Below, piece by piece: positions 13,835 through 14,085 of a DNA stretch of 14,085 bases (its first letter is position 1; each line of letters begins with the position of its first letter). Below the pieces are notes generated by a model that did no database searches, was not told where the DNA came from, and saw only the letters and a list, made by a program, of their open reading frames with translations. The position numbers and the translations under genes were made by a program. Origin of the DNA: BTRG01 sp036986275 (GTDB lineage: Bacteria; Pseudomonadota; Gammaproteobacteria; Acidiferrobacterales; SZUA-150); assembly GCA_036986275.1 (NCBI GenBank), contig BTRG01000060.1, positions 1 to 14,085 on the forward strand, written 5' to 3'.

Positions 13835-14085
13835 TTACCCGTCTGCGTTATCCGCCCTTGTTTTGCGTAGCTTTCCCGTTACCGTATCTATTGTCTTTTT
13901 TATTACAGATTTGACATCTCTAAATGTTGTATCAGGATGGGCATTAAAATCGGTTAGTCTATGCCTTTCCCACCTGTCTCGGTAGCGGTCATCGATTACG
14001 AACCGCACCTCTTGTAGCGCAGCCTGCCGATGGATGTAGCTGCCCTGAACTTCAATGGAGGCCTTTTCAAGCGCACAATATAAGG
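13835..14085 (-). CDS. C-terminal part of an unidentified protein, cut by the window edge
   Basis: On the minus strand the frame starting at 14083 is open for 82 codons to TAA at 13837-13835, while the other two frames close quickly. The peptide (for example EKASIEVQGSYIHRQAALQE, then VRFVIDDRYRDRWERHRL and FRDVKSVIKKTIDTVTGKLR) has no Met and reads as a charged, helical, soluble C-terminus. The gene must begin beyond the right edge. I do not recognise it. It ends 81 nt before the lipoprotein start in the same direction, so it may belong to that transcript, although no terminator or promoter is clear in 13755-13834. Confidence 0.6.
   Translation of the reverse strand, partial: LYCALEKASIEVQGSYIHRQAALQEVRFVIDDRYRDRWERHRLTDFNAHPDTTFRDVKSVIKKTIDTVTGKLRKTRADNADG

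Noticed and set aside
1..14085. CRISPR array, insertion sequence, prophage, toxin-antitoxin or defence cassette
   Set aside because: I saw no regularly spaced repeats, transposase or integrase genes, terminal inverted repeats or recognisable defence proteins. The tRNA genes show no attachment-site duplication within the window.

Overview
The window reads as a chromosomal stretch of a proteobacterium, most likely a gammaproteobacterium. The evidence is the tRNA-Tyr/tRNA-Gly(UCC) pair in the order seen upstream of tuf in gammaproteobacteria, strong GGAGG-type ribosome binding sites, E. coli-like promoter elements, an FNR/ANR-type box, and a modular REC-PAS-GGDEF-EAL protein. A BicA-like bicarbonate/anion transporter, an NnrS protein and a HIG1 protein fit a facultatively aerobic or microaerophilic respirer, possibly an autotroph. 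That lifestyle is inference.

Layout. Positions 1-345 (minus strand) hold tRNA-Tyr and tRNA-Gly behind a good sigma70 promoter; the operon runs off the left edge, where tRNA-Thr and tuf would be expected. Positions 619-5745 (plus strand) hold a SulP transporter with a STAS domain, a 872-residue c-di-GMP enzyme preceded by a good sigma54-type promoter, and a small heat-shock protein closed by a strong terminator. Positions 5791-9639 (minus strand) hold an exported TPR protein and a mitochondrial-type aconitase with its own terminator and a long leader. Positions 10043-10301 (plus strand) hold a 64-residue HIG1-type twin-membrane protein behind a perfect FNR-type box. Positions 10422-13754 (minus strand) hold a small DUF3330 zinc-finger-like protein, an AmpD-like amidase, a small protein resembling AF1514/DUF5619, an NnrS protein, and an OB-fold-like lipoprotein that probably leads the nnrS operon. 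A 5'-truncated minus-strand gene with no start codon in the window fills 13835-14085.

How the genes fit together. Most are single housekeeping or accessory units. The clearest shared theme is low-oxygen and nitrogen-oxide physiology (the FNR-box HIG1 gene, NnrS), with central carbon metabolism (aconitase, possible bicarbonate uptake) and c-di-GMP signalling nearby. The nnrS/lipoprotein block and the TPR gene are visibly more A/T-rich than aconitase or the transporter, so they may have a different history.

I did not find a CRISPR array, insertion sequence, prophage or obvious defence cassette. Nothing here is compelling as a wholly new multi-gene system. The best leads are regulatory: the FNR-controlled HIG1 gene, the sigma54-type promoter of the c-di-GMP enzyme and the leader of the aconitase gene. 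The OB-fold lipoprotein/NnrS pairing is also worth following.
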